From Chloroflexota bacterium (GTDB lineage: Bacteria; Chloroflexota; UBA6077; CF-72): a DNA stretch of 8,839 nucleotides. The notes under the pieces were generated by a model. The model had not been told where the DNA came from and searched no databases. It was given only the letters and a program-made list of their open reading frames with translations. Position numbers and translations under genes: made by a program. Shown here piece after piece: positions 1 through 5,476 of this stretch. Numbering within the stretch: the first letter of the stretch is position 1; every line of letters starts with the position of its first letter. The stretch covers positions 1 to 8,839 of the forward strand of contig JAFAWJ010000360.1 of the NCBI GenBank assembly GCA_019242065.1, in the 5' to 3' direction.

Positions 1-7
1 CTGGTCG

Positions 8-880
8 TCAGGTTGTGGCGACCAGCAGCTCTTCGGCGTTGGCCGGCGGGCGCAGACCGTCCGTTCTGTTGGCGAAATAGCGCTCCGCCAGCGCATCGGC
101 GGAGACGTGCTGCACCTCTCGAAAACCACACTCGCGGGCGAACGCGAGGATGTCGGCGGGCGTGAAGTAGCTGATGAACGGCGTGCCGCTTTCCTGCGCT
201 CCTCTGGCAGCCATCTCGAGGCCGGGCCGCACGTCGGGTCCGGCGAGGTCCAGCGGCAACAGGAAGCTCATCACCAGTCGGGATCCACTGGCGAGCCCGG
301 CAACCTGCCGCAGCGTGGCGGCGATCGCCTCTCGCGTCAGGTACATGCTGACGCCGGTCGACGCCACGATCGCCGTACGGCGGGCATCGAAGCCAGCGCC
401 GGCCAGCTCGCGCCACCACGCGTCGGTCACCTCGAAGTTGACGGGCACCAGCCGCAGCCAGTCGGGAACGCCGTAGCCCAGCTCGATCAGCCGCTGTCGC
501 TTCCACGCCTGGGGACCGGGCTGGTCGACTTCGAACACTGTGAGCCCACGGGCCGTCTCTGGCTTGCGCTGCGCGAACGTGTCGAGGCCCGCCCCGAGAA
601 TGACGTACTGGCTGACGCCGCGGCCGGCCTGCTCGGTGACGAGGTCTTCGATGAAGCGCGCGCGGGCCACGATCGACGCACGGAACGGGCCCGTGAAGTG
701 CGGGTCCATGTCGCCACGCTGCTGCCAGCCCTCGTCGGGAGCGACCAGCTCGAGCCCGATCTGGTCGTCGAGCACCGGCGGCGGCGCGTCGATCTGGACG
801 TGGAGGGCGCGCCACAGCGCGACGCGCGCGGCGGTGCTCTCGGGCGCCACTTCGTCCTGGCGTGGAGATGCGGGGTTCAT
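8..880 (-). CDS. Class I SAM-dependent methyltransferase, TIGR00027/LCM-like family
   Basis: Probable S-adenosylmethionine-dependent O-methyltransferase of the leucine-carboxyl-methyltransferase-like family (TIGR00027 type), 290 residues, a usual length for the family; cytoplasmic, with no signal peptide or membrane segment. Seen: SAM-binding motif I YVILGAGLDT (residues 92-101); the acidic ribose-binding strand FEVDQP (116-121), typical of this family; STGVSMYLT (174-182), corresponding to the family's EGxxMYL segment; and a C-terminal RTDGLRP (272-278). The chosen ATG at 880 has no Shine-Dalgarno sequence; a TAGCAT box (890-895, minus) lies 9 nt upstream, suggesting a short or absent leader. 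The gene is divergent from the ArsR operon and shares its 104-bp intergenic region, so the repressor might also affect it. The natural substrate cannot be read from the sequence; members of the family are mostly uncharacterised. Family call is secure, substrate unknown. Confidence 0.9.
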   Translation of the reverse strand: MNPASPRQDEVAPESTAARVALWRALHVQIDAPPPVLDDQIGLELVAPDEGWQQRGDMDPHFTGPFRASIVARARFIEDLVTEQAGRGVSQYVILGAGLDTFAQRKPETARGLTVFEVDQPGPQAWKRQRLIELGYGVPDWLRLVPVNFEVTDAWWRELAGAGFDARRTAIVASTGVSMYLTREAIAATLRQVAGLASGSRLVMSFLLPLDLAGPDVRPGLEMAARGAQESGTPFISYFTPADILAFARECGFREVQHVSADALAERYFANRTDGLRPPANAEELLVATT

Positions 881-941
881 TTTCGACGCATGCTAGCAAG
901 CTGGATGCGGGCGCTGGCCGGCCCGCATCGCCGAACGTCGC

Positions 942-974
942 GTAACCATTGTGCTACGGTAACTGATCTGTTAC
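942..974. promoter_or_regulatory. Twin palindromic operator, probable ArsR autoregulatory site
   Basis: Two adjacent 16-bp dyads separated by 1 bp. Site 1 (942-957) is GTAAC-CATTGT-GCTAC, with one mismatch in the right arm. Site 2 (959-974) is GTAAC-TGATCT-GTTAC, with perfect 5-bp arms. The outermost arms also form a longer perfect pair, GCGTAAC (940-946) with GTTACGC (970-976). Site 1 covers the candidate -35 and site 2 fills the spacer up to the -10, so a bound dimer would block RNA polymerase. Position directly before the ArsR gene suggests autorepression. The dyads are seen; binding is inference. Confidence 0.6.
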
Positions 975-977
975 GCT
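949..977 (+). promoter_or_regulatory. Leaderless promoter of the ArsR operon
   Basis: Candidate -35 TTGTGC (949-954), 17-bp spacer, candidate -10 TACGCT (972-977). The GTG start of the regulator follows 7 nt after the -10 box, so the transcript would begin at or next to the start codon. No Shine-Dalgarno sequence is present. The same -10-to-start spacing recurs before 2983 and 4122. Confidence 0.5.
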
Positions 978-984
978 TCGCCGC

Positions 985-1317
985 GTGCCGCGAGCAGCCG
1001 CGAGTGCCGATCCCTTTCAGGCCCTGGGCAATCCCCAACGCCGCGCGATCGTGCAACTGCTGGCGCGCGGCGAGTGGTCAGTCCAGCAACTCGCCGATCA
1101 CCTCCCGATCAGCCGACCCGCCGTCTCGCGTCATCTCAAGCTGCTGACGCGCGCCGGTCTCGTCTCGGATGAAGTGCACGGCGCCCGCCACGTGTACCAC
1201 CTCGAGAGTGACGGCATCGAGTCCGTCCGTCGCTACATGGAGGACGTCTGGGGGGAAGCCGCCGTCCGGTTCCGACTGTTCGCCGAAAACACGCGAGACG
1301 AGCCACCGACGCGGTGA
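985..1317 (+). CDS. ArsR-family winged-helix transcriptional repressor
   Basis: Small DNA-binding regulator, 110 residues, the usual size for ArsR/HTH_20-type repressors. Seen: the N-terminal FQALGNPQRRAIVQLLARGE helix pair (11-30) typical of the family; the helix-turn-helix region WSVQQLADHL...SRPAVSRHLKLLTRAGLV (31-60), recognition helix around SRPAVSRHLKLL; and the wing VHGARHVYHL (64-73). There are no cysteines anywhere, so the classic metal-thiolate ELCVCD-type sensor site is absent and a metal-sensing role is unlikely. Starts of this type encode regulators commonly paired with AHSA1/SRPBCC proteins, and that gene follows with a 4-nt GTGA overlap, implying translational coupling. GTG start chosen because it sits 7 nt after a -10 box. 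Twin palindromes upstream suggest autorepression. The inducer is unknown; a ligand held by the SRPBCC partner is one possibility (inference). Confidence 0.92.
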   Translation: MPRAAASADPFQALGNPQRRAIVQLLARGEWSVQQLADHLPISRPAVSRHLKLLTRAGLVSDEVHGARHVYHLESDGIESVRRYMEDVWGEAAVRFRLFAENTRDEPPTR

Positions 1318-1790
1318 TCGAGCCGCTGACGCTGAACTTCGACGTCGCCTGTGGCGTCGAGCACGCCTTCATGGTCTGGACGGAGCGCGCCGCAGCCTGG
1401 TGGCCCGCCGCGCACACCGTCAGCCACGAGCGCGGCGTCCATATTGTGTTCGAACCGCGAGTCGGTGGACGCATTTTCGAGCGGACCTCCACACAGGTGG
1501 AACATGACTGGGGCCACGTGACGGCGTGGGAGCCGCCACATCGTCTGGCTTACCAGTGGCACATTGCCACCGATCCGTCGAACGCGACCGCCGTCGAGAT
1601 CCGGTTCACCGCCCTCGGACCCGGCGCGACGCGAGTGGAGGTCCACCACGGTGGCTGGGATCGCCTCGGTCCAGAGCAGGGCCGCGAGTGGCGCACGATG
1701 AATCGCGCTGGATGGGACGGCGTCGTGCCGGACTACATGGCGGCGTGTGCGAGCCCGTCGTCACACAACCAGTCAATAAAGGAGACGTGA
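1314..1790 (+). CDS. AHSA1/SRPBCC (START-like) domain protein
   Basis: Single-domain SRPBCC protein of the activator-of-Hsp90-ATPase-1-like (AHSA1) type, 158 residues, cytoplasmic. These helix-grip folds bind hydrophobic ligands in a deep cavity; those next to ArsR genes are common and mostly of unknown ligand. Seen: the N-terminal beta strand with FDVACGVEHAFMVWTE (9-24), FEPRVGGRIFE (46-56), WGHVTAWEPPHRLAYQWH (66-83), and a C-terminal helix EWRTMNRAGWDGVVPDYM (125-142), all in the order usual for the family. The GTG start overlaps the repressor stop (GTGA), with only a weak purine stretch upstream, so translation is probably coupled. The gene ends directly against the next ATG, and an AAAGGAG Shine-Dalgarno for that next gene lies inside its last codons. 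Likely co-repressed by the upstream regulator. Fold assignment is firm, function open. Confidence 0.9.
   Translation: MIEPLTLNFDVACGVEHAFMVWTERAAAWWPAAHTVSHERGVHIVFEPRVGGRIFERTSTQVEHDWGHVTAWEPPHRLAYQWHIATDPSNATAVEIRFTALGPGATRVEVHHGGWDRLGPEQGREWRTMNRAGWDGVVPDYMAACASPSSHNQSIKET
1778..1784 (+). promoter_or_regulatory. Shine-Dalgarno sequence of the 1791 gene
   Basis: AAAGGAG 6 nt before the ATG at 1791, inside the end of the preceding gene. It is the strongest plus-strand ribosome binding site in the window and contrasts with the leaderless-looking first genes of transcripts. It supports 1791 as an internal operon gene. Confidence 0.7.
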
Positions 1791-2204
1791 ATGGCTGTCG
1801 CGATCGGTGATGGAACCAGGGAACAACCCTGGCAATTGAACACACCGCCAGGCACTTCTGCATATCAGATGTGGCGAGACGAAGCCGCCGATCCGCCCGC
1901 GCTCGTTTGCCAGGTCGGCACAACGCAACTGCGGTACTACCTGCGCTGCATCGAGGATTTGCATGCGATGTTGAAGACCTATGGTGACTGGATGCCGCTC
2001 GGCGGAACCGACGAGCAGAAACCAGCGCCTGAAGGAACGGTCGAGGCCTGGGGACGGTCAGCGGAGAACCCGGTGCAGGGCTGGTACGGGCTGAAGAAAG
2101 GCCTGCGTGGTCGGTTCGGGGTGTACGTGCCGCCGCTGCTGGAAGCGCTGGGTCTGGCCGAGCTGGAGCACGGCGCACGCAACAACCGCATGCGAGCGCT
2201 GTAG
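1791..2204 (+). CDS. Small conserved protein of unknown function, third gene of the ArsR operon (possibly DUF6855-like)
   Basis: A 137-residue soluble protein with no signal peptide or membrane segment. The pattern resembles a conserved family I recall as DUF6855, but I could not run a profile search. Seen: an N-terminal DGTREQPWQLNTPPGTSAY (7-25), a central DPPALVCQVGTTQLRY, the stretch IEDLHAMLKTYGDWMPLGG, and a highly composed C-terminal half with VEAWGRS, GWYGLKKGLRGRFGVYVPPL and a final ARNNRMRAL. The many Gly, Trp, Tyr and Arg positions suggest strong constraint. It abuts the AHSA1 gene (TGA then ATG, no gap) and has its own AAAGGAG site, so it belongs to the repressor-controlled operon and probably works with the SRPBCC protein. 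No catalytic motif is recognised. Its stop is 9 bp from the stop of the convergent reductase. Confidence 0.85.
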   Translation: MAVAIGDGTREQPWQLNTPPGTSAYQMWRDEAADPPALVCQVGTTQLRYYLRCIEDLHAMLKTYGDWMPLGGTDEQKPAPEGTVEAWGRSAENPVQGWYGLKKGLRGRFGVYVPPLLEALGLAELEHGARNNRMRAL

Positions 2205-2213
2205 TCGGTCGCG

Positions 2214-2801
2214 CTACTGACGCCCCGACCTCGATTTCGGGCTGGCCGATCCCGCGGCGCGCCGGTAGCGCTCGTAGACGACCCGCGAACCGAACGTCCG
2301 GGTCTCCACCAGTTCCAGCTGAACGTCCTCGGAAACTGGCGGCAGGAATGGCGTCCCGCCGCCGACGAGGATCGGATGCCGAAGCATGCGCAGCTCGTCC
2401 ACCAGGCCGAGCTCGATCGCCGCCGCGGCCAGGCCGGCGCCGCCGATCCCGACGTCCTTGTCGGTCGCATCGCGCGCCGCGGCGACCTCCTCAGCCACCG
2501 ACGCCCGCGCGAGCCGCGCGTTGCCCTGAACCGTCTCGAGCGTGCGGCTGAAGACGACTTTCGGTAGCGCGCACCAGATGTCGGCGAACGCGGCCCCGGG
2601 CGCGCTGTCGCGCAACGACGGATCCGTCTCCCACACCAGCATGGTCTCGTACAGCCGGCGGCCACACACAAAGCCGCCAAGCTCACGCGTCTGCTCGATG
2701 TGGAACTGAAACTGCTCCTCGCTCGGGACTGTCCAGCCGAACGCGCCCTCGCGGTCGGCGATAAAGCCGTCCACCGATACACCCATGGAGTAGATCAGCA
2801 T
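2214..2801 (-). CDS. Dihydrofolate reductase / RibD C-terminal-like NADPH reductase
   Basis: Member of the RibD_C/DHFR-like fold family, 195 residues, close to the family's usual 180-200. Such proteins are NAD(P)H-dependent reductases related to the deaminase-reductase partner of riboflavin synthesis; stand-alone members like this one usually have no known substrate. Seen: MGVSVDGFIAD (6-16), the standard N-terminal strand; GRRLYETM (47-54), the cofactor-side segment; a nucleotide-binding glycine turn IGGAGLA (119-125); and DELRMLRHPILVGGGTPFL (135-153), a hallmark of the family. The last 15 residues are a basic, serine-rich tail, probably disordered. ATG at 2801 is preceded by a purine-rich GAGG...AAGG stretch that can serve as a ribosome binding site. 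Convergent with the ArsR operon and divergent from the monooxygenase at 2983. It is unlikely to be true FolA. Confidence 0.9.
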   Translation of the reverse strand: MLIYSMGVSVDGFIADREGAFGWTVPSEEQFQFHIEQTRELGGFVCGRRLYETMLVWETDPSLRDSAPGAAFADIWCALPKVVFSRTLETVQGNARLARASVAEEVAAARDATDKDVGIGGAGLAAAAIELGLVDELRMLRHPILVGGGTPFLPPVSEDVQLELVETRTFGSRVVYERYRRAAGSASPKSRSGRQ

Positions 2802-2864
2802 GCCTTCAACCTCGTCGCGTCCTCATCGCGCTCAACTCCGCTGCGCCCCGTGAACCGCCAGCCA

Positions 2865-2909
2865 GCCGGAGGTTACGCCGCTCAGCGGCTGCATGGGGGG
2901 CCCTCCGGC
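2865..2909. repeat. Nested inverted repeat in divergent promoter region
   Basis: Outer arms of 8 bp match perfectly (2865-2872 with 2902-2909). Inside, arms of 6 bp with a 1-base centre (2877-2882 with 2884-2889) also match perfectly; a 1-nt loop cannot form as drawn, so the inner element is more likely a protein-binding dyad than an RNA hairpin. It lies about 60-105 bp upstream of the 2969 -10 box. Its role is unknown. Confidence 0.45.
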
Positions 2910-2944
2910 GTCTATGGAACGCCAACCTACGGGCTGATCGGTAC

Positions 2945-2974
2945 GTGACGGCGACCAGCCAGGCGCGAGACAAT
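2945..2974 (+). promoter_or_regulatory. Probable leaderless promoter of the 2983 monooxygenase
   Basis: Candidate -35 GTGACG (2945-2950; 4 of 6 match to TTGACA), 18-bp spacer, candidate -10 GACAAT (2969-2974), then 8 nt to the ATG at 2983. No Shine-Dalgarno sequence is present. The spacing matches that of the ArsR gene. Confidence 0.45.
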
Positions 2975-2982
2975 AGCTGTCG

Positions 2983-4092
2983 ATGAAGGCAGCGTTATTC
3001 ACCGGCGCGGGCTATGCCGGACCCTCCGTGCGCGGCAAGTGGCCCGTCCCCGTGAACGTCTATTCCAGCCAGGCCGCCCAGGACTCGATGAACTGGGCCC
3101 TGGAACAGTTCAGCATGGCCGACGACCTGGGCTTCGACTGGGTCACTGTTGCCGAACACCACTTTTCGCCGTTTTCGCTCACCCCCAACCCGATGGTCAT
3201 GGCCGGCGCGCTGACCCAGCGCATCAAGCGCGCGAAGATCGCCCTGCTCGGACCGAACATCCCGATTCAGAATCCAGTCCGCGTCGCCGAAGAATTCGCC
3301 ATGCTCGACAACCTGACCGGTGGTCGAGTGGTGGCCGGCATGCTGCGCGGCACCTCCAACGAGTACGTGACGTACAACATCAACCCGGCCGAGTCGCGCG
3401 AACGCTTCGACGAAGCGCTGCAGATCATCCGCCGCGCGTGGACCGAGCCGCAGCCCTTCGGCTGGTGGGGCCGCCACTTCGAATACCGGGCCGTCTCGAT
3501 CTGGCCGCGACCCGTCCAGCAGCCACATCCGCCCATCTACATGTCCGGCTCGAGCCCCGAGTCGGCCGAGCTCGCGGCGCGCAACCGCATCGGCCTGGGT
3601 TTCGCGGTGACCTCGGTGCCGCTGGCCAGCCAATCCGCCCGACTCTACCGACAGGTGGCCAACGCGACCGGCTGGACTCCCGGCGCGGACGACATCATTT
3701 ACCGCGTCGGCATCCACGTCGCCCAAAGCGATCAACAGGCATTCGAGGACCTGCACACGGGTCCGGACGGCAACACGGGTCTCACGCGCGCCAATCCCGT
3801 TATCGACGACGTCGTCGCCCAGGCCGGCTACTACGGTCGCGACGCGAACCAGCAGCGTGGTCGCGTCGGTCGCAACCGCGGCGCCGAATATGCCGAGCGG
3901 CTCGAGAACGGCCAGCAGCTGGCCGGCAGCCCCGAGACCGTCCTGGAGCAGATCTGTACCGTCCAGCGTGAGCTGGGCGCTGGCGTGCTGGACCTGATCT
4001 TCCGCGGCGCCGACCGTGACAGCACGCGGCGCTCCATCGAGCTGTTTGGCGAGAAGGTCCTGCCGCGCGTGCACGAGCTCGACCGGAGCTGA
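2983..4092 (+). CDS. LLM-class flavin-dependent oxidoreductase (luciferase-like monooxygenase)
   Basis: A 369-residue member of the bacterial luciferase-like superfamily, which uses reduced FMN (or F420 in some branches) to oxidise organic substrates; cytoplasmic TIM barrel. Seen: an N-terminal MADDLGFDWVTVAEHHF (45-61) holding the characteristic EHH motif at 58-60; NPVRVAEEFAMLDNLTGGRV, the standard LLM strand-helix unit; a GMLRGT glycine turn; the FEYRAVSIWPRPVQQPHPPIYMSGSS segment that lines the flavin site; and a C-terminal GSPETVLEQI helix found in most members. Start ATG 2983 is supported by the -10 box 8 nt upstream. The amidase follows after a gap of only 29-134 nt depending on its start, suggesting related roles, as amidohydrolases neighbour luciferase-like enzymes in known ring-cleavage pathways such as Rut (known precedent; no orthology claimed). 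No reductase partner is nearby. Substrate unknown. Confidence 0.92.
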   Translation: MKAALFTGAGYAGPSVRGKWPVPVNVYSSQAAQDSMNWALEQFSMADDLGFDWVTVAEHHFSPFSLTPNPMVMAGALTQRIKRAKIALLGPNIPIQNPVRVAEEFAMLDNLTGGRVVAGMLRGTSNEYVTYNINPAESRERFDEALQIIRRAWTEPQPFGWWGRHFEYRAVSIWPRPVQQPHPPIYMSGSSPESAELAARNRIGLGFAVTSVPLASQSARLYRQVANATGWTPGADDIIYRVGIHVAQSDQQAFEDLHTGPDGNTGLTRANPVIDDVVAQAGYYGRDANQQRGRVGRNRGAEYAERLENGQQLAGSPETVLEQICTVQRELGAGVLDLIFRGADRDSTRRSIELFGEKVLPRVHELDRS

Positions 4093-4108
4093 ACGCGCTA
4101 CCTGCGCC

Positions 4109-4114
4109 TACAAT
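4109..4114 (+). promoter_or_regulatory. Candidate -10 box of the amidase gene
   Basis: TACAAT, one base from the TATAAT consensus, in the short gap after the monooxygenase stop. The ATC codon at 4122, in the amidase frame, lies 7 nt downstream, the same spacing as the -10 box and GTG of the ArsR gene. No good -35 is seen (GAGCTG at 17-bp spacing). The box suggests the amidase has its own, possibly leaderless, transcript. Confidence 0.45.
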
Positions 4115-4121
4115 CGGCCCC

Positions 4122-4226
4122 ATCCAGCAGTTCTCGAGCGCCGTCCCCCACTTCCTGGCGGGCACCGATTCGCCGCGCGCGTACCTCGAACGCTGCCTCG
4201 AGGTCATCGCACACCGCGAGCCGTCC
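4122..4226 (+). other. In-frame N-terminal extension of the amidase lacking an ordinary start codon
   Basis: These 35 codons are open and in frame with the amidase, reading ATC then QQFSSAVPHFLAGTDSPRAY and LERCLEVIAHREPSV. The pattern (helix with AGT.SP..YLERCL..I..REP.VRAW) is the usual amidase N-terminus, so the stretch is very probably translated. No ATG, GTG or TTG exists in this frame between the upstream in-frame stop (3969-3971) and GTG 4227. Candidates for the true start are ATC 4122 and CTG 4089, the latter overlapping the previous stop as CTGA. A point change of an original ATG at 4122, real or from sequencing, would explain everything. Confidence 0.6.
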
Positions 4227-5468
4227 GTGCGCGCCTGGGTGACCGTGCAGGAGTCCGCGGCGCGTCAGGCGGCCGACGCCTCGACCAGGCGCTACGCCAC
4301 GGGCAACCCGCTGTCGCCGCTCGACGGCATGCCGCTTGGCATCAAAGACCTGTTCGAAACCCGAGACATGCCCACCCAGATGGGCTGTGAAGCCTTCGCG
4401 GGCAACTTTCCCAAACGCGACACCGCCCTGGTCCGAGCGCTGCGCGACGCAGGCGCGGTAATCCTGGGCAAGACGGTCACCACCGAGCTGGGTGGCGCCC
4501 AGCCCGGGCCGACCACCAATCCCTGGGACCCGCGCTACACGCCGGGCGGCTCGTCCTCCGGCAGCGCCGCGGCCGTCGCCGCGGGCATGGTCCCCGCCGC
4601 GATCGGCACCCAGGTCGGCGGGTCGATCATCCGGCCCGCGAGCTTCTGCGGCACCTACGCCCTCAAACCGACCCAGGGCGCCATCAACCGCGGCGAGCGC
4701 CAGGGTTACAGCCAGAGCACCGCCGGCGTGCTGGCCGGGTCGCTCGAGGACACCTGGCGGGTGGCCATGGAGATCGTGAGTCGGGTCGGCGGCGACCCCG
4801 GGCAGCCCGGTCTCTACGGTCCGCCCGATCTGCCCGACGCGCTGGCCCCCCGCACCATCATCGCGATGGAAACCAGTGGCTGGCCGGACCTGGATGATGG
4901 TTCACGGCGCGCTTTCGAGGCCTTCCTCGACCGCCTGCGCGCTATTGGCGTGCGCGTGCTGCGTCGCGGCGACGCGCCAGCCATCGGGGCGTTCGAGCAG
5001 TCGATCGCCTCGGCGCCCACCATGTCGGCCCATATCAACGCCTTCGAGAACAGGCCGGCCTACGAAAACCTGTACGAGCAAGACCCCGACCGGCTCAGCG
5101 CCACGCTCGTCGAACGCATCATCGCCGCGCGCGACCTCACGCTGGCGGATTATCGCGCGTGTCTGGAGCAGCGCCTGGAGGCGCAGCGCCAGTTCCGCGC
5201 GCTGGCGCCGCTGGCCGACGCGCTGGTGACGCTCAGCTCGCACGGCCCCGCCTCGGCGCCCGCCAACCGTCCGTCGGCGTCCGTGCCGCCACCCACCGGC
5301 GACATGGCCTTCAACCTGCCGGCGTCGCTGTTGTTCGCGCCCGCGGTGAACCTGCCGCTGCTGACCGTCGACGGCCTGCCCGTCGGCGTGCAGGTGATGA
5401 CCCAGATGCACGAAGACGCCCGCGCTGTCGCCATCGCACGCTGGGTCGCAGAACACCTGTACCGGTAG
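4227..5468 (+). CDS. Amidase-signature family hydrolase
   Basis: Serine amidohydrolase of the amidase-signature (AS) family, hydrolysing a carboxamide to acid and ammonia or amine; cytoplasmic. From the GTG it has 413 residues; with the upstream in-frame extension, 448, closer to family norms. Seen, GTG numbering: Lys40 in PLGIKDLF; the glycine/serine-rich GGSSSGSAAAVAAG (107-120) with cis-Ser109; and nucleophile Ser133 in GTQVGGSIIRPASFCG (127-142). Spacings Lys-Ser 69 and Ser-Ser 24 agree with the known AS triad of malonamidase E2. A Gln replaces the Asp common in GTDTGGS-type members, a variant known in malonamidase-like branches. From GTG only 39 residues precede the Lys, which would remove the usual N-terminal helices, so this start is probably too late. 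It follows the luciferase-like gene and is convergent, by 8 bp, with the flavin monooxygenase. Substrate unknown. Confidence 0.9.
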   Translation: MRAWVTVQESAARQAADASTRRYATGNPLSPLDGMPLGIKDLFETRDMPTQMGCEAFAGNFPKRDTALVRALRDAGAVILGKTVTTELGGAQPGPTTNPWDPRYTPGGSSSGSAAAVAAGMVPAAIGTQVGGSIIRPASFCGTYALKPTQGAINRGERQGYSQSTAGVLAGSLEDTWRVAMEIVSRVGGDPGQPGLYGPPDLPDALAPRTIIAMETSGWPDLDDGSRRAFEAFLDRLRAIGVRVLRRGDAPAIGAFEQSIASAPTMSAHINAFENRPAYENLYEQDPDRLSATLVERIIAARDLTLADYRACLEQRLEAQRQFRALAPLADALVTLSSHGPASAPANRPSASVPPPTGDMAFNLPASLLFAPAVNLPLLTVDGLPVGVQVMTQMHEDARAVAIARWVAEHLYR

Positions 5469-5476
5469 TTGTGAAT

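Larger units (their letters stand above)
2802..2982. other. Divergent intergenic region with nested dyads
   Basis: These 181 bp between the reductase (minus) and the monooxygenase (plus) contain no convincing gene. They hold the plus-strand promoter near 2945-2974 and an outer perfect 8-bp inverted repeat GCCGGAGG (2865-2872) / CCTCCGGC (2902-2909) enclosing a tight dyad GCCGCT-C-AGCGGC (2877-2889). No T-run follows, so it does not look like an intrinsic terminator. Confidence 0.6.

Noticed and set aside
107..1147. Plus-strand frame of 346 codons opposite the methyltransferase and into the ArsR gene
   Set aside because: Shadow of the methyltransferase with no domain signal; it also crosses the operator and promoter of the ArsR operon.
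2205..2213. Terminator hairpin between the convergent genes near 2204
   Set aside because: Only 4-bp GTAG/CTAC arms are found and there is no T-run on either strand.
2700..2948. Possible small plus-strand gene over the divergent region 2802-2982
   Set aside because: More than a third is antisense to the reductase, there is no ribosome binding site or -10 spacing, and no recognisable product.
2995..4074. Open minus-strand frame of 359 codons opposite the luciferase-like gene
   Set aside because: Its composition reflects the complementary codons of the real gene and no family motif is visible.
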